Source of the DNA: Candidatus Obscuribacterales bacterium
Lineage (GTDB): Bacteria; Cyanobacteriota; Vampirovibrionia; Obscuribacterales; Obscuribacteraceae
Assembly: GCA_021732085.1 (NCBI GenBank)
Contig: JAKFVQ010000017.1
Location: forward strand, 62,001 to 126,000
Length of the DNA: 64,000 nucleotides
Direction of reading: 5' to 3'
A program made the translations under genes and the position numbers. The notes under the pieces are model-generated. The model saw only the letters and a list, made by a program, of their open reading frames with translations. It ran no database searches and was not told where the DNA came from. Every line of letters starts with the position of its first letter. Position 1 is the first letter of the stretch. Positions 43,675 through 52,187 of this stretch are shown here, piece by piece.

Positions 43675-44118
43675 TTATTTCGATTCTTCTTTCTCTTCTT
43701 TATATGGAATATTGTAGGTGATCGGAAAGGACTGTTCCGATTCAAGTTTAAAAGTTGGAACAACCATCCCGATAACAAACGGCGCATGTACCATACAAGC
43801 AGTTCTAACCGTCACATTTCCAGAAACCAGTCCGTGCCCACTGGCAGGAGTCTCTACATTGCTGGCTTTTGCGCTTACCAGACTGTACTGAGCGAAGCCG
43901 CCGGTGTTTGCCTTGACGACTTCCGCTTTGGCGCTGCTTTCACAATCTTTTGGATCTACCGAAGCGGCTGCACGGCATGCCTCCCGGCAGATTGAATCAT
44001 TCTTGAATGAGCATAGAGTGATAATTGAGGCATCGATCAAAAACAATACTAAAGGAATGATCACTATCACTCCTGCTACTAGTTCAACTGTGGATTGACC
44101 ACGAGCCCTTTTCATCAT
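43675..44118 (-). CDS. TadE-like pseudopilin (first)
   Basis: 147 residues from MMKRARGQSTVELVAGVIV. RGQSTVEL with Glu after the basic start and a hydrophobic run of about 20 residues is the TadE signature. The mature part has three cysteines (residues about 38, 44, 55) and a Val-rich C-terminal half. An upstream in-frame ATG adds 28 residues that do not look like a pilin start. First gene of the three-gene minus operon with the CHAT protease. TadE/F proteins are minor pilins in Flp/Tad machines. Confidence 0.82.
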   Translation of the reverse strand: MMKRARGQSTVELVAGVIVIIPLVLFLIDASIITLCSFKNDSICREACRAAASVDPKDCESSAKAEVVKANTGGFAQYSLVSAKASNVETPASGHGLVSGNVTVRTACMVHAPFVIGMVVPTFKLESEQSFPITYNIPYKEEKEESK

Positions 44119-44240
44119 CTGAGGTCTCTTGAAATGCTTAACACTGGCGTACACCCAAGACTTTGTACCCGCATTCACGGATCGTTCAATAGAGTTTCCC
44201 AAATTAAAAGACCGGCTCGCGCTAGTTTCACAAGCGAGGG

Positions 44241-45740
44241 CTATTTCTGAGCCTCAACTAAAGCAACCTCTGCTGGTTTCTCCATTGTAGGAATTCGAAA
44301 CCAGAAAGTAGATCCCTGCCCTTCAACACTGCGGACACCAATTTCTCCGTAATGCAATTCAACAAGTGATTTGCATATTGCTAAACCTAATCCAGTTCCC
44401 TTTTTTGTCTTAGCGTCGCCAATTTGGTCGACTTGCTGAAAGCGCTGGAACATATGTTTGCGAAAGCTCTCGGGAATGCCTCTGCCCTGATCTATGACTT
44501 GCAATTCAACAGCATCTTCACCGACTGGTTCGGCATTTAAAGTTACTGTACTCTCGGGCGGCGAGAATTTGATCGCATTTGAAAGTAAATTGATAAGAAC
44601 TTGAATTATGCGATCGCCGTCTGCGTAGATCTTCAGATCAGTCTCATTGAAAATCACATTGACTTTTTGCTTGTCTGCAAATGCGACTACAGCCGAGCAG
44701 GAGCGTTCGAACAAGGGTTCAACCATTGTCTTGCTGCACTCAATTCGCAGCTGGCCCGCTTCGAGTTTTTCAAAATCAAGAAGATCGTTGATCAGATTAA
44801 TAAGCCGGCTTGTATTGTTTTCTGCATTTGTGATTTCTTTGCTGGCACGCGCAGGCAGCTGACCAAGCACACCTTCAGAAAGCAAGGTAAGCGAAGCTTG
44901 TACCGAGGTCAGGGGTGTGCGCAGGTCATGGCTAACCATGGACACGATTTCTTGTTTGCGTCTAGCCGCCTCTGCTAACGCTTCGGCCATGTTGTGAAAA
45001 ACATGATCGAGGTGGCCTATTTCATCGCCCCCACCGATACGATCGCGCAAGGCTTGATTCTGAGCCAGGCGGTCAGTGTTATCCATCAACACCAGAAGAC
45101 GACTGGTAGTTCCTTTGTTAAAGTACATCGCCAGATACACAGCCAGAACGATGTTGATTACTACACCGAAAACGAGGCAGTAGACGATCATCATGCGAGC
45201 CTTTCTTTCGGCTTCCGGATCGACCTGCTCGCTTTTCTCCAAATCTCTAGTAAATGATCGCAGCTCGGTCGTCAATTCAGAAAGCATGTTCATTAGCGAC
45301 TCACGATTCTGACCGAGTTTCTTGACGGCCTGACTATCGACAATTAACTGGTCACCTTGAGCAAGAAGCTCTGTGGCGCGATTACCAATTCGCTGAATTC
45401 GATCAAGTGCTTGCTTCTGATTAGGTCCATCGCGCAGTAGGACTTTCAATTCGCGAATTTGCTTATGAATATCCTCACTGAGATCCTTATATCGCTCGAT
45501 CATTTTTTCCGAGCCAGTAGTACTGCACATGTACAGAGCCATACCGCTGTCCATGATGTCCTTTAGCAGCGCATTGGCTTCATAAAGAACTGTTTTTGAA
45601 TGACGCTCGCGACCGATCTCATATTCGGTTCGCTTTAGCGCAACGACCAAAATCCCAACAAAGAGAATCTCAAAAATCAGCGGAATGGCGACTAGAATCA
45701 GCCCTTTATGAGATAACTTCAGGTTAATCGGAACTTTCAT
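44241..45740 (-). CDS. Membrane sensor histidine kinase with HAMP domain
   Basis: 499 residues from MKVPINLKLSHKG. Membrane segments at about 14-35 and 183-206 flank a periplasmic four-helix region of the CHASE3 kind. HAMP follows, then HisKA with His271 in MVSHDLRTPL, N-box NLLSNAIKFS, DQGRGIPE and GTGLGLAICKS. The kinase core is clearly related to that of the PAS kinase at the left of the window (shared SMV-HDLR-PLTS, IIQV-NLLSNAIKFSP). No regulator gene is adjacent. It is upstream of the TadE/CHAT operon on the same strand, separated by 122 bp. Another in-frame start lies 35 codons upstream. Confidence 0.92.
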   Translation of the reverse strand: MKVPINLKLSHKGLILVAIPLIFEILFVGILVVALKRTEYEIGRERHSKTVLYEANALLKDIMDSGMALYMCSTTGSEKMIERYKDLSEDIHKQIRELKVLLRDGPNQKQALDRIQRIGNRATELLAQGDQLIVDSQAVKKLGQNRESLMNMLSELTTELRSFTRDLEKSEQVDPEAERKARMMIVYCLVFGVVINIVLAVYLAMYFNKGTTSRLLVLMDNTDRLAQNQALRDRIGGGDEIGHLDHVFHNMAEALAEAARRKQEIVSMVSHDLRTPLTSVQASLTLLSEGVLGQLPARASKEITNAENNTSRLINLINDLLDFEKLEAGQLRIECSKTMVEPLFERSCSAVVAFADKQKVNVIFNETDLKIYADGDRIIQVLINLLSNAIKFSPPESTVTLNAEPVGEDAVELQVIDQGRGIPESFRKHMFQRFQQVDQIGDAKTKKGTGLGLAICKSLVELHYGEIGVRSVEGQGSTFWFRIPTMEKPAEVALVEAQK

Positions 45741-45931
45741 TATCTTACCGGCAAGACCTAGATAAAATACCCGTTGAGCATGCTTTCCAAGCGTTTTACG
45801 CCGGGCGCTGATAAACATCTCGAAAAATATCAGGTTGCTACCCAAATTTCATAGTTTCTGCACGCTTGATTACGATAGAATCACAAAGTCTTAGTACAGA
45901 TGTCCTTTTGGTTTCCCATCGGAGAACTTAA

Positions 45932-46315
45932 ATGAAGAAACTCCTCGCAACTTTATCTTTAGTGACCTTGTCATTATCTTCTGCACCAGCATTTGCAGCT
46001 GATGATCCGGCAACCAACACGGTTCTAATTCCCGTTCGACTTCTGTCATTCGGCGTAGGTACTGTAATAGGAACGCCTGTTGCGATTGTCAAGCGCGCAG
46101 CCACAAACATAAACAAGCACGACAAAGCAATGGCTGGCAAATTCGGTGGAGAAGATAACACTGTCTCCCGCATCTTCATGGCACCATTTGCTGTTGTTAC
46201 AGGCGCAGCCATGGGAGCTGGTCAGGGTCTTTATGACGGACCGAAGAACTCCGTTGACAACTGCGTAGAGCATCCTTTCAGCACAGCCTCAATGAGCCTG
46301 TCTGACAAAGACTAG
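45932..46315 (+). CDS. Small secreted hypothetical protein
   Basis: 127 residues with a model signal peptide (MKKLLATLSLVTLSLSSAPAFA, cleaved before ADDP). The mature part has two hydrophobic glycine-rich stretches (RLLSFGVGTVIGTPVAIV and FAVVTGAAMGAGQG) that look like membrane-associated hairpins. A strong terminator follows 18 bp after the stop, so it is a one-gene transcript. It is divergent from the HAMP kinase gene. No family recognised; similar small proteins are common in this kind of genome. Confidence 0.83.
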   Translation: MKKLLATLSLVTLSLSSAPAFAADDPATNTVLIPVRLLSFGVGTVIGTPVAIVKRAATNINKHDKAMAGKFGGEDNTVSRIFMAPFAVVTGAAMGAGQGLYDGPKNSVDNCVEHPFSTASMSLSDKD

Positions 46316-46333
46316 AAAATAGTTTGAATGTCG

Positions 46334-46371
46334 ACAGCCCATTCATGAAAATGAGTGGGCTGTTTCTTTTT
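46334..46371 (+). terminator. Strong rho-independent terminator
   Basis: A 13-bp stem with one G-U type pair closes on a GAAA tetraloop and runs into TTTCTTTTT. It lies 18 bp after the small secreted protein gene. Confidence 0.9.
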
Positions 46372-46503
46372 GGCAGACAGCTCACTTCTTTCGTATTAGC
46401 ATCCTCACAAAAACTCTACATTGATGGCTTATGCTCTGCTAATCACAGTCAATAGCTTCTGGTGCAGCAATGCGCAAGGAATGCTCAGCCAAGAGAGCCA
46501 GAT

Positions 46504-47367
46504 ATGCAATCAGTAAATACATCGCAAAATGCATTGGCAGACCTGAGAACGGTTCAAGAAGCGATGGTTAGAATTTGGTCCAACAAGCAATACTTCGAAA
46601 GTCTGTCCTTGGCAAACAGGCAGACCAGCGAGCTGGAGAAAGCCATTATTAATTCTCTTGATTCAAAGCGCTTGAAGCTTTACCAAGACGATATTTTGAT
46701 CAGGAGAATCTATCTGGTCAAACAATGTTTCAAGCTTACATGGAAAGTACTTGCTGACGAAGGCGAAGGCGAAGAACTGGTTAACAACTATTGGAATCAG
46801 CATCCAAGTTCCAATTCCAACGCATTCTTTGAACTCGAATTTTTCCCCAACTTTTTGCATAATTCAAACGCCATCAAAAACTATCCATATGTGGTTGAGC
46901 TTGCCAAATATGAGTGGCTTCGGCACAAAGCTCTGTTTGATAGCTCTGCAATGAAGCGTGCAAGATCTGCCAATTTATTCAGCAAGAACGATAGGCAAAC
47001 AATGGTGCCAATGCTACATCCGGCGCTAGTGTTGGCGAACTTCAACTATCCAGTACATAAGATTGCAGGTAGAACAGCGGCCAACCGTTGGAAAGAACAG
47101 ACCTACAAGACAGACGATCATTACATCGCAATCTACCAGAGCTTAAATGACAGAAAAAAATTGCGGGTCATCGAGCTGGACGAATTCTCTTTCATGCTTC
47201 TCGATTATGCAAGAAGTAATCGGCTGACCTACGAGGAGTTGATTCAATATGCTTGCTCTCTTCTGCCTGGTGAAGATGCTGTTGCAACAGCGACAGAACT
47301 TATTGAAATGTTCATTCAATTCGAACAGTTAGACATGATCTTAGGAAGTAGCAAGCACATACAATAG
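46504..47367 (+). CDS. HvfC/DUF2063-like protein without its usual partner
   Basis: 287 residues. The start at the ATG is preceded by AAGAGAG; a GTG 14 codons earlier is possible. The N-terminal half shows LYQDDILIRRIYLVKQCFK, HPSSNSNAFFELEFFPNFL and YPYVVELAKYEWL, matching the DUF2063/HvfC plan. The C-terminal half, LHPALVLANFNYPVHKI to ELDEFSFMLLDYARS, is like the second HvfC domain. In RiPP pathways such proteins work with a DUF692 iron enzyme (HvfB/BufB). No DUF692 gene is next to it in the window. It may act with an enzyme elsewhere, or be a divergent stand-alone form. Assignment is by pattern, so moderate. Confidence 0.62.
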   Translation: MQSVNTSQNALADLRTVQEAMVRIWSNKQYFESLSLANRQTSELEKAIINSLDSKRLKLYQDDILIRRIYLVKQCFKLTWKVLADEGEGEELVNNYWNQHPSSNSNAFFELEFFPNFLHNSNAIKNYPYVVELAKYEWLRHKALFDSSAMKRARSANLFSKNDRQTMVPMLHPALVLANFNYPVHKIAGRTAANRWKEQTYKTDDHYIAIYQSLNDRKKLRVIELDEFSFMLLDYARSNRLTYEELIQYACSLLPGEDAVATATELIEMFIQFEQLDMILGSSKHIQ

Positions 47368-47506
47368 TGCCAAGTACATGATTGACAGCTCAAATCGACT
47401 AAGCATCTTGTCGTCGGCAATATGGCTCCTTCCACTGCGCTTAAATCCATTATATCAATTTGCATTAATCGCATGGTCCTGCCGCATTCTGCGTGTCCAC
47501 ATTTGC

Positions 47507-48202
47507 CTAAGACTTAAAAAACCGCTCTGGTATTTCGATACCAAGTTTACTCAATGGATGGATCAAATCCGCGGGCATCTTTGCCCTGAAAGTGAGTACT
47601 TGCCCGTCGATATCCGGAACTTCAACCTGGCAGGCATGCAATGCCATCCGCGTCAGACCGTATTCACTTTGAAAGAATCGATTGATTTCACCTTTACCGT
47701 AGCGCACGTCTCCGATAATTGGATGACTTAAATGCTTCAGGTGTCGGCGAATCTGATGCAAGCGCCCGGTAATTGGCTCGGCCTGCACGAGCGACCAACG
47801 ATCCTTGTGGCTGAGAACTGTAAATTTTGTACAGGCTGGCACCCGCTTACTACTTTTGCTTTTCTCTTTTGGGACAGGATGATCAACGACGCAATCATCT
47901 TGCATTGGGCCTCGCACTAATGCCAGATAGGTCTTGAGAAATTGACCATTATCCATTTCGGATTGCAGGTGCCTTGCGGTCTCAGCATTTTTAGCAAAGA
48001 GGAGGACGCCGCTGGTACCGCGATCAAGTCTATGAATCGCGTGCACGGGACATCCAGTTATTTGATCGCGAACTACGTCGGCCACGGTCTCGTTATCGAG
48101 TCCCCAACCTCGGTGGACAATCATGCCCGCAGGTTTGCAGACTGCGATAATTGATTCACTTTGATAAATGACTTCTATCAAGAAGGACGAGCACCGAATC
48201 AC
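47507..48202 (-). CDS. RluA-family pseudouridine synthase
   Basis: 231 residues from a GTG start. VHAIHRLDRGTSGVLLFAK holds the catalytic Asp; RLHQIRRHLKHLSHPIIGD is the second family motif. There is no S4 domain, and the length and start (EVIYQSESIIAVCKPAGMIV) fit TruC-like enzymes that modify tRNA, though rRNA substrates cannot be ruled out. It converges on the HvfC-like gene. A 117-codon plus-strand frame overlapping its end is a shadow. Confidence 0.92.
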   Translation of the reverse strand: MIRCSSFLIEVIYQSESIIAVCKPAGMIVHRGWGLDNETVADVVRDQITGCPVHAIHRLDRGTSGVLLFAKNAETARHLQSEMDNGQFLKTYLALVRGPMQDDCVVDHPVPKEKSKSSKRVPACTKFTVLSHKDRWSLVQAEPITGRLHQIRRHLKHLSHPIIGDVRYGKGEINRFFQSEYGLTRMALHACQVEVPDIDGQVLTFRAKMPADLIHPLSKLGIEIPERFFKS

Positions 48203-48262
48203 TCTTTACACTGAATCCTAGCAGATCATAATTGAACATCCAACTTGGATTGGATGCAGCTA

Positions 48263-48715
48263 CTAGGCAGTTACTTTCTTGACCTGGTTCATGTAAAGTT
48301 CGCCCTTCTTTATATGTTCTTCAGCGCGAGCTACGATGATTGCTGCAATAACGAGGATCTCATCAACATAGCCTTCAAGTCCTGGAGCGACAGCTCCTTC
48401 AGGTACGTTTAGCATTTTTTGAATTGCTTCGGTAACAGCCGCAGTTGCATCGCTCAATTTGTTGTCGAGTTCGGAAGTATGGCTGGCGATATATTGCAAG
48501 CTATCAACAACGAAACCCAGGTTCTGGCAAGCTGAATGTACCTGATCTTTTGCTTGTTTACAAAGCCCAACAGCGATGAGACCCTCAGCGATCGCCGCTT
48601 CGGACGAAGACTTAAGCAATCCCTGGGCGCGAATTGCCAGCTCGGAAACTTTGATTACGAGAACTTGCAACTTGCGAACATTCTGAAAATTCTTGCTTTT
48701 AATAACATTACTCAT
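48263..48715 (-). CDS. Small all-helical hypothetical protein
   Basis: 150 residues, soluble and helical, with no signal peptide. AGGAG is spaced 9 bases from the ATG. There is a Pro/Gly hinge (NVPEGAVAPGLEG) near residue 106 followed by a hydrophobic helix (VDEILVIAAIIVARAEEHI). It lies 84 bp after the glycine-rich protein gene on the same strand and 60 bp before the pseudouridine synthase start. No family recognised. The amphipathic helices suggest a bundle or small oligomer. Confidence 0.75.
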   Translation of the reverse strand: MSNVIKSKNFQNVRKLQVLVIKVSELAIRAQGLLKSSSEAAIAEGLIAVGLCKQAKDQVHSACQNLGFVVDSLQYIASHTSELDNKLSDATAAVTEAIQKMLNVPEGAVAPGLEGYVDEILVIAAIIVARAEEHIKKGELYMNQVKKVTA

Positions 48716-48799
48716 GACAGAAACTCCTTTTTGAAACGATCAGATGCTCATTACGCATCCTCCGCTAAATAACAAACGCCTTTTTATTTCCTGGAAAAA

Positions 48800-49522
48800 T
48801 TAGATAAGAACGTAGGGTGCGACCTTCAAAGCCAGAGGTAAGAGGGTATCCATGCCAGGAATTTTGCCAAGGATGCCGCCGAGCAACCCGCCGCCTTCTC
48901 CGCCACCGAGAATGCCACCCAGCAATCCACCGGCGCCGCCGCCGAGTATACCGCCTAGTAATCCGCCGCCCTCTCCGCCACCAAGGATGCCTCCGAGAAT
49001 ACCGCCGATACCGCCCTTGTCACCACCGCCAAGCAGTCCTTTAATACCATTGAAGATTCCACCGAAGAATCCGCCGCCATCACCGCCACCGCTGCCACCA
49101 TCGCGACCGATACCAAGCTGTCTTAGTAATTGCTGCAGTAAATCTTCGGGGTTGCGTGAGAGTAAGTCGAATGCACAACCCATGCTTTGATCGTATCCGG
49201 CGCCACCACCCATAACATCGTTCATTGGGTTTGATTCATTGCCGAACAAGTTATTGAGGAAATCGCGGAAATTCATTTGCTCGTAAGCGCTCTGACAATC
49301 ACATGGATGGCAGTCGAATTCTTGTTCAGGATTTAGTAATTCTTCGAACTGCGGAAAACCTAAGTTTTGCAATTCGTTTGCACCGGGCAATGACTTCATT
49401 GAATCAATAATCATTGTGCTGGCATTATCCAAAAGATTGAATGAGGATAATAGCGAGCTTTCACCAGTTGCTGTGTCGGCGATCTTCGAGACGCCGTCGG
49501 TAATCGTATCTAGAAAACTCAT
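48800..49522 (-). CDS. Glycine-rich repeat protein with Cys pair
   Basis: 240 residues. The N-terminal 70 residues are amphipathic with a CHPCDC cluster near residue 70. The C-terminal half is made of GGILGGGEGGGLLGGILG-type repeats, then a hydrophobic tail (MDTLLPLALKVAPYVLI). GGAGG stands 8-9 bases before the ATG. The repeats resemble glycine-zipper or amyloid-prone tracts that insert in membranes or self-assemble. There is no signal peptide. Function unknown; a pore, matrix or surface protein are possible. Confidence 0.78.
   Translation of the reverse strand: MSFLDTITDGVSKIADTATGESSLLSSFNLLDNASTMIIDSMKSLPGANELQNLGFPQFEELLNPEQEFDCHPCDCQSAYEQMNFRDFLNNLFGNESNPMNDVMGGGAGYDQSMGCAFDLLSRNPEDLLQQLLRQLGIGRDGGSGGGDGGGFFGGIFNGIKGLLGGGDKGGIGGILGGILGGGEGGGLLGGILGGGAGGLLGGILGGGEGGGLLGGILGKIPGMDTLLPLALKVAPYVLI
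48857..49096 (-). repeat. Gly-Leu-Ile repeat tract inside the glycine-rich protein gene
   Basis: Imperfect tandem units of about 42-48 bp encode GGGEGGGLLGGILG blocks, three copies plus partial ones. GC content is well above that of the neighbours. Confidence 0.75.
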
Positions 49523-49797
49523 TTGTAAAACCTCCGATTGATTGGCTGATGTTGCTTACTCTACAGAGGACTTGTAACCGAGTTGTTTACGCTAGGCAGA
49601 CTGTAGGGGCTTGCTGCGTGCAGACTTTCGAATACCACTGACAACCAGCACTGTTCCGACGAGGACGTCGAAAGACAAAGTATGTGACAGAGCTATACAG
49701 CAATTGGTCGCGCGGAATCTCAGCCTTGCTTTGAATTCAGCGATTCTGAAAGCGACGGCAACCCTGAGGGTTTCTTACTACGGTAGACCCTAATTAT
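49523..49797. other. Intergenic gap
   Basis: Holds the likely promoter of the glycine-rich gene. A small hairpin (AACCC-TGA-GGGTT) at about 49759 is near the end of the TPR gene but points the wrong way. The 60-codon plus frame here has no ribosome site and I reject it. Confidence 0.35.
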
Positions 49798-51075
49798 TTA
49801 TCGCACAGCCCCATGAGGACTAGTCTTCACAGCACCTGCCGGGTCCGAATTCTCTGTTGATTTAGCAGCGCCATCGGCAATAAATACATTTCCAATGATA
49901 TCGGCAGCACGTGCTTTCCATTCATCGGACTCAGGCTTACGTCCCAAGTAATAGAGGACATAAGCATAGCGTTGGACGTAGGGCACGAATGATTGCGAGC
50001 TCGGTCCATAGAAATCTTCAGCTGCAAGCAACGCCTTCTTCAACAGGGGCTCAGCGGCTGTGTAGTTTTTATCCTCGCAATAAAGGTTCCCGAGCGCATA
50101 GCAAGCGCGAATATCATCTCCAGATTTCGACGGTTCCTTCCACAAGTTTTGCGCAGAAACATAAAGCTGTTCTGCTTCTGCACGCTTGCCGGATTGAATC
50201 AAACATTTGGCCAACTTATCTAGACGTCCATACACAACGGGATTCGTTTTGCCCAATATCTTTGCCGACATTTCGTATGCGTCACGCAGATGAGATTCAG
50301 CGGTGAAATAGTCATTTCTTGCAAGTGCCAAACCGCCGAGGCTATCGTAGCTATTCGCCAGAGACAGATGCGTCTTGCCATAGATTGTTTCTTTCACTTC
50401 CAGGGCTGCCTTATAGAGACGTTCCGCCATATCAAACTTCTTTTCGGCAAAATAGACGGCGGCGACACTGTCGCAAGCAATAGCCCACTCAAGTAATGGA
50501 TCGCGTGCAGTCTGCGCTGCAACTCCTGCCCAAGCCTCAAGTGTTATTTTCCCATCAACCTTAGTGACATTCGTTTTAGGCTTATTTGATGTTTCCTTGA
50601 TTTTGCCCTCAACGATGTCGAGCATTCTGCCTGCAAGCGGGTCAGCTTTATCCTTGCTGCCGTTGACCAAATAGAACTTAATCATCGATCCCATTGCAGG
50701 AACAACCTGATCACCCTCTTCATCGAGAACCTCTTCTTTGATATGCAACTGCTCTTCAAGAAGCGGCTCAGCCTCTTCAAACTTTCCTCTTACTGTGTAG
50801 TAGCGCCCGAGTTCGCCAAGTGACTTTGCAAGACGCAAATCTTCAATACCGAATTTGCCTGCCTCGACAACGGCAGCTTTCAAGGTGGGCTCAGCAATCC
50901 AATATCGATTAGTGTCGAGGGCATCGACACCTTCACGCAAAGTCTGCTGCCATTTTTTATCAGCTTCGACTGCATCTGCCGCCATGCAGATCGGCGAACC
51001 CAACAGAAATAGGATTTGGACAAGAAACAGCACTTTCGACGAACGCACAGTTTGGGTCTCGCAACGACTACACAC
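49798..51075 (-). CDS. Secreted TPR protein
   Basis: 425 residues with a GTG start; another GTG 9 codons on (VRSSKVLFLVQILFLL) would give a cleaner signal peptide, cleaved near ICMAADA. The mature protein is a chain of TPR units: AKSLGELGRYYTVRGKFEEAEPLLEEQL, DSVAAVYFAEKKFDMAERLYKAAL and YALGNLYCEDKNYTAAEPLLKKAL. Consensus Gly/Ala/Tyr spacing is clear. The C-terminus is Ala/Pro-rich and disordered. Role: protein binding in the periplasm. It stands alone in the window. Confidence 0.83.
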   Translation of the reverse strand: MCSRCETQTVRSSKVLFLVQILFLLGSPICMAADAVEADKKWQQTLREGVDALDTNRYWIAEPTLKAAVVEAGKFGIEDLRLAKSLGELGRYYTVRGKFEEAEPLLEEQLHIKEEVLDEEGDQVVPAMGSMIKFYLVNGSKDKADPLAGRMLDIVEGKIKETSNKPKTNVTKVDGKITLEAWAGVAAQTARDPLLEWAIACDSVAAVYFAEKKFDMAERLYKAALEVKETIYGKTHLSLANSYDSLGGLALARNDYFTAESHLRDAYEMSAKILGKTNPVVYGRLDKLAKCLIQSGKRAEAEQLYVSAQNLWKEPSKSGDDIRACYALGNLYCEDKNYTAAEPLLKKALLAAEDFYGPSSQSFVPYVQRYAYVLYYLGRKPESDEWKARAADIIGNVFIADGAAKSTENSDPAGAVKTSPHGAVR

Positions 51076-51263
51076 TCATTTTAGTCTGTCCTTGAACACC
51101 GTGCGCAAAAAATTCCTTCCAAAGAAGCTTTTTCTCAGGTAGCAAAAGAATATTCGAATGACGACAAAGTGAATATACCGAATAGCTAAGCGTAACGGCA
51201 GATCAGCAAGAACAGTCGAAAACACAATATAATTTTAGCGGCGAACGGCAACTGAGTCCCACT

Positions 51264-51740
51264 ATGAAAACGAACGCGGCAAGAATTCTCGACAACCTAA
51301 GCATCCAATACACACTGCGCGAATACGATGTGGATCCTGATGACTTAAGTGCAGAAACTGTTGCGAAAAAGATTGGATTCCCGCTTGAGCAGGTTTTCAA
51401 AACTCTGGTGGCAAGGGGAGATAAACAAGGCGTTTGTCTTGCAGTTATTCCAGGCGATATGCAGTTAGACTTGAAGTCATTGGCAAAGCTAAGTGGCAAT
51501 CGCAGTGTTGAGACTGTCGCACTAAAAGAAGTTCAACCCTTGACCGGCTACATTAGGGGCGGTGTCACAGCGTTGGCCTGCAAAAAAGACTATCCCGTAT
51601 TCGCCGATGAGAACATGTATTTGTTCGAAGAGATATCCATTTCAGCAGGAGTGCGCGGAATTCAGATCCTGATCGGACCCGAAGATTACATCATGGCGAC
51701 CAAGGCTACGGTCGGAAGCATTTGCAGACAAATGGACTAA
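51264..51740 (+). CDS. ybaK: Cys-tRNA(Pro) deacylase YbaK/EbsC
   Basis: 158 residues, full YbaK length. It would hydrolyse Cys wrongly charged to tRNA(Pro) (or related mis-charged tRNAs). The sequence shows FPLEQVFKTLVARGDK with the conserved Lys, VIPGDMQLDLKSLAK, and GYIRGGVTALACKKDYPVF, all typical. The gene stands alone, and the two small peptide genes follow about 200 bp later. Confidence 0.92.
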   Translation: MKTNAARILDNLSIQYTLREYDVDPDDLSAETVAKKIGFPLEQVFKTLVARGDKQGVCLAVIPGDMQLDLKSLAKLSGNRSVETVALKEVQPLTGYIRGGVTALACKKDYPVFADENMYLFEEISISAGVRGIQILIGPEDYIMATKATVGSICRQMD

Positions 51741-51942
51741 CTTTACCAAGCAGCCTCTAATATCCTAGTCAAACCCACCTTACTCAGATTCCAAAACCAA
51801 CCCGTATAAGCATGGTATTTCCTCACAATTCCCTTACGCGTAGTGACTACTATTCCTACATCGGAACTAGCAAATGACGCTAATACCGTAATTGAAGGAA
51901 AACAGTAGAGGAAGACATTCCCAACTGCACGGAGGAATGATC

Positions 51943-52119
51943 ATGGACAACAAAAACAAAATCAACGAAAAGAAGATTGTAAAAGTCTTCGACGAAAAAG
52001 AACTTTCAAAATCGAAGTTAAGGTTACGAATAAAAGAGCTGAAGAATTCAAACGTGCTGCAAAGAAAACTGGGCGGCGCTAATGGCCCTAGCTGCTACAT
52101 GAATACACCGCAGCACTGA
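51943..52119 (+). CDS. Small peptide 1, leader-plus-core plan (paralogue pair)
   Basis: 58 residues from MDNKNKINEKKIVKVF, preceded by GGAGGA and the bases ATGATC directly ahead of the ATG. The first 33 residues are charged and helical. The conserved segment KELKNSNVLQRKLGGA is followed by NGPSCYMNTPQH, a short Cys-containing tail. The second peptide gene 68 bp later has the same conserved segment and the same ribosome site (GAGGAACGATC), but a different tail. A shared leader with variable Cys-bearing end, and a Gly-Gly, is the plan of a modified or secreted peptide. No modification enzyme lies next to it. Function is inferred. Confidence 0.62.
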   Translation: MDNKNKINEKKIVKVFDEKELSKSKLRLRIKELKNSNVLQRKLGGANGPSCYMNTPQH

Positions 52120-52187
52120 GCTGCGCATCCCCTTCTTCGGGAGCCGCGCCCCGACATATGAAAACGCTTACGGTCAGAGGAACGATC

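Noticed and set aside
47378..47731. 117-codon plus-strand ORF
   Set aside because: It overlaps the end of the RluA-type gene antisense, has Trp/Arg/Cys-rich non-protein-like composition and no ribosome site.
48857..49096. CRISPR-like array
   Set aside because: The repeats are in-frame coding units with no unique spacers of constant length.
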